The position numbers and the translations under genes were made by a program. The notes below the pieces were generated by a model. It saw only the letters and a list, made by a program, of their open reading frames with translations. It was not told the DNA's origin and did not search any database. From assembly GCA_036508555.1 (NCBI GenBank), contig DATCHD010000009.1, positions 1-42,110 of the forward strand: a stretch of DNA of 42,110 nucleotides. The letters run 5' to 3'. This stretch comes from CAINVV01 sp036508555 (GTDB lineage: Bacteria; Bacteroidota; Bacteroidia; Bacteroidales; Prolixibacteraceae). How positions within the stretch are numbered: the stretch's first letter is position 1; every line of letters begins with the position of its first letter. Of the stretch, positions 40,663 to 42,110 are shown in pieces.

Positions 40663-40679
40663 CATGGTTGTCACCATGG
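40662..40679. terminator. Hairpin CCATGGT-TGTC-ACCATGG downstream of uvrB
   Basis: A perfect 7-bp stem with a 4-nt loop about 40 bp beyond the uvrB stop, at the end of the tandem array. No T-run follows on the uvrB strand, so its role as a terminator is only possible. Confidence 0.35.
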
Positions 40680-40718
40680 TTCCTGCGCATCATTTCCAGC
40701 AACGCGGCTGCAACAGGG

Positions 40719-42110
40719 TTATCCATTCCGGCGTTCTTTCAATAGTTTCTGTAAAGCGAACATCTCATCCCGAAGACGTGCAGCTTCGATAAAATCGAGC
40801 TCTTTGGCAGCCTTTTCCATCTCTTTTTTGATTTTCAGGATGGCCTTCTCCAATGCTTCGGGTTGAAGGTACGCCAAGACCGGATCAGCTGCATAATCAA
40901 TGATTTCAGACGGTACATAAGGCCTCCCTCCCATTCCTTTGGCTGCTCTATATTCCAGTCCGATAATTTCCCGTGTCGGTTTGATGATCTGTGTGGGGGT
41001 AATATCATTGGCCAGATTAAACGCATGTTGTTTGTTCCGCCGGTAATTCGAAGAATCAATGGTTCGCTGCATCGAGGCCGTAATCTTATCTGCGTACATG
41101 ATGACCCGGCCATTCAGGTTCCTTGCTGCCCGTCCCGCAGTTTGTGTCAGAGAACGCTCCGACCGGAGAAAGCCCTCCTTGTCAGCATCCAGTATGGCTA
41201 CAAGGGAAACCTCAGGAAGATCCAGCCCCTCACGAAGTAGGTTAATACCTACCAGGACATCGAAACTACCTTTCCGTAACTCCTCCATGATCTCCACCCT
41301 TTCCATCGTATCCACATCCGAGTGGATATATCGGCATTTAATGTTGATCCGGTCAAAATATTTCGATAACTCTTCTGCCATCCTTTTCGTCAGAGTGGTC
41401 ACGAGTATTCTTTCATGCTTTTCAATTCGCAAATGAATCTCATGGATCAGGTCATCCACCTGGTTGTGAGCCGGACGCACTTCAATCATCGGATCGAGTA
41501 GTCCGGTCGGGCGAATGATCTGTTCCACGATCACCCCTTCACATTTTTCCAACTCATAATCGGCAGGTGTAGCGCTGACGAAAATCAACTGCCTCGCTAT
41601 GGCCTCGAACTCATCAAATTTCAGGGGACGGTTGTCGATAGCAGCTGGTAGCCTGAAACCGTAATCCACCAGGGTCGTCTTCCTGGACCGGTCCCCTCCG
41701 TACATCGCACGGATCTGTGGCATCGTAGCATGGCTCTCGTCGATGATCATCAGAAAATCTTCCGGAAAAAAATCCAGCAGGCAGAAAGGTCTGGATCCGG
41801 CTGTCCGGCCATCGAAATAGCGCGAATAATTTTCAATTCCCGGACAATAACCCAGCTCGCGGATCATCTCCAAATCATAATTAACCCGGTCCTCAATGCG
41901 TTTAGCCTCCTGGTGTTTACCGATCTCTTTAAAAAAATCGACCTGCCTGATCAGATCATCCTGAATCTGATGAATAGCTGACTTGGTACGTTCCTTCGTG
42001 GTAACGAAAATATTGGCCGGATAGATGGAATAATTTTCATGAACCAGCAGCTGGGCGCCGCTTTCAGGATTAAAAGTGGAAATCTCCTCGATCTCATCTC
42101 CGAAGAACTG
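40719..42110 (-). CDS. uvrB: Excinuclease ABC subunit B (5' end beyond the window)
   Basis: 463 codons of the C-terminal two thirds of UvrB are present; the frame is open to the last base, with the start off the right edge. UvrB is the DNA-damage-verifying helicase-like core of nucleotide excision repair, loaded by UvrA and cut with UvrC. Visible blocks are VTTKERTKSAIHQIQDDL, the DESHATMPQIRAMYGGDRSRK motif, ATPADYELEKC, PTGLLDPMIEVRP, the helicase motifs VTTLTKRMAEEL, LVGINLLREGLDLPEVSLV and QTAGRAARN, and the terminal UVR domain KAAKELDFIEAARLRDEMFALQK. REP elements lie directly downstream. Confidence 0.97.
   Translation of the reverse strand, partial: QFFGDEIEEISTFNPESGAQLLVHENYSIYPANIFVTTKERTKSAIHQIQDDLIRQVDFFKEIGKHQEAKRIEDRVNYDLEMIRELGYCPGIENYSRYFDGRTAGSRPFCLLDFFPEDFLMIIDESHATMPQIRAMYGGDRSRKTTLVDYGFRLPAAIDNRPLKFDEFEAIARQLIFVSATPADYELEKCEGVIVEQIIRPTGLLDPMIEVRPAHNQVDDLIHEIHLRIEKHERILVTTLTKRMAEELSKYFDRINIKCRYIHSDVDTMERVEIMEELRKGSFDVLVGINLLREGLDLPEVSLVAILDADKEGFLRSERSLTQTAGRAARNLNGRVIMYADKITASMQRTIDSSNYRRNKQHAFNLANDITPTQIIKPTREIIGLEYRAAKGMGGRPYVPSEIIDYAADPVLAYLQPEALEKAILKIKKEMEKAAKELDFIEAARLRDEMFALQKLLKERRNG

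Overview
The window looks like a chromosomal segment of a Bacteroidota bacterium, most likely Bacteroidales-like. The main evidence is the promoter style: many genes start just downstream of TAnnTTTG boxes, the -7 element of the Bacteroidota primary sigma factor. Other support comes from a 286-residue RpoD lacking region 1.1, SD-poor leaders, an ECF sigma factor beside a FecR-like relic, and the block ftsH / DUF2007 / cdsA / psd / pssA. No rRNA, tRNA, CRISPR array or prophage was seen.

Region 1 (1-12089, all minus strand) is an accessory carbohydrate-catabolism island. It encodes a DHDPS/N-acetylneuraminate-lyase-family aldolase (cut by the window edge), an MFS carboxylate/sugar-acid transporter, an S1 sulfatase, a 2-hydroxyacid dehydrogenase that strikingly resembles plant peroxisomal hydroxypyruvate reductase, three secreted glycan-active candidates (a GH20/GH67-like 825-residue protein, a DUF4838 protein and a TIM-barrel-like protein) and an ECF sigma factor. 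No SusC/SusD pair is present. The island shows decay and rearrangement. There is a FecR anti-sigma relic with three in-frame stops. The DUF4838 gene ends in TAG, but its frame continues for 31 coding-like codons. A fragment resembling the start of a YhcH/YjgK/YiaL protein follows the sulfatase. A 17-bp direct repeat brackets the TIM-barrel gene, and base composition jumps at the DUF4838 gene.

Region 2 (12389-39649) is compact core genome: pyrE, a SRPBCC protein, birA, ftsH, a DUF2007 protein, cdsA, psd, pssA, asnB, dacA, folP, a DUF1599 protein, a DoxX/thioredoxin-like membrane protein, tpiA, a flavodiiron protein, mltG, murB, ftsE, a 1004-residue TPR protein with an outer-membrane barrel partner, gyrB, a LOG-family protein, an HtrA protease and rpoD. 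Themes are phospholipid synthesis (cdsA, psd, pssA), cell-wall synthesis (mltG, murB, ftsE), c-di-AMP and folate (dacA, folP), and information processing (gyrB, rpoD). Several convergent pairs have 0-14 bp between stop codons, while asnB/dacA are separated by a palindromic repeat element.

Region 3 (39650-40718) is an REP/RAYT locus: an IS200-like Y1 HUH tyrosine transposase of the REP-associated type flanked on both sides by palindromic GTGCAGATT-TGC-AATCTGCAC elements, including a 22-bp tandem array. The window ends inside uvrB (minus strand).

No clearly new multi-gene system could be demonstrated. The observations most worth following are the decaying sigma/anti-sigma-controlled glycan island with its plant-like dehydrogenase, and the RAYT-REP locus.
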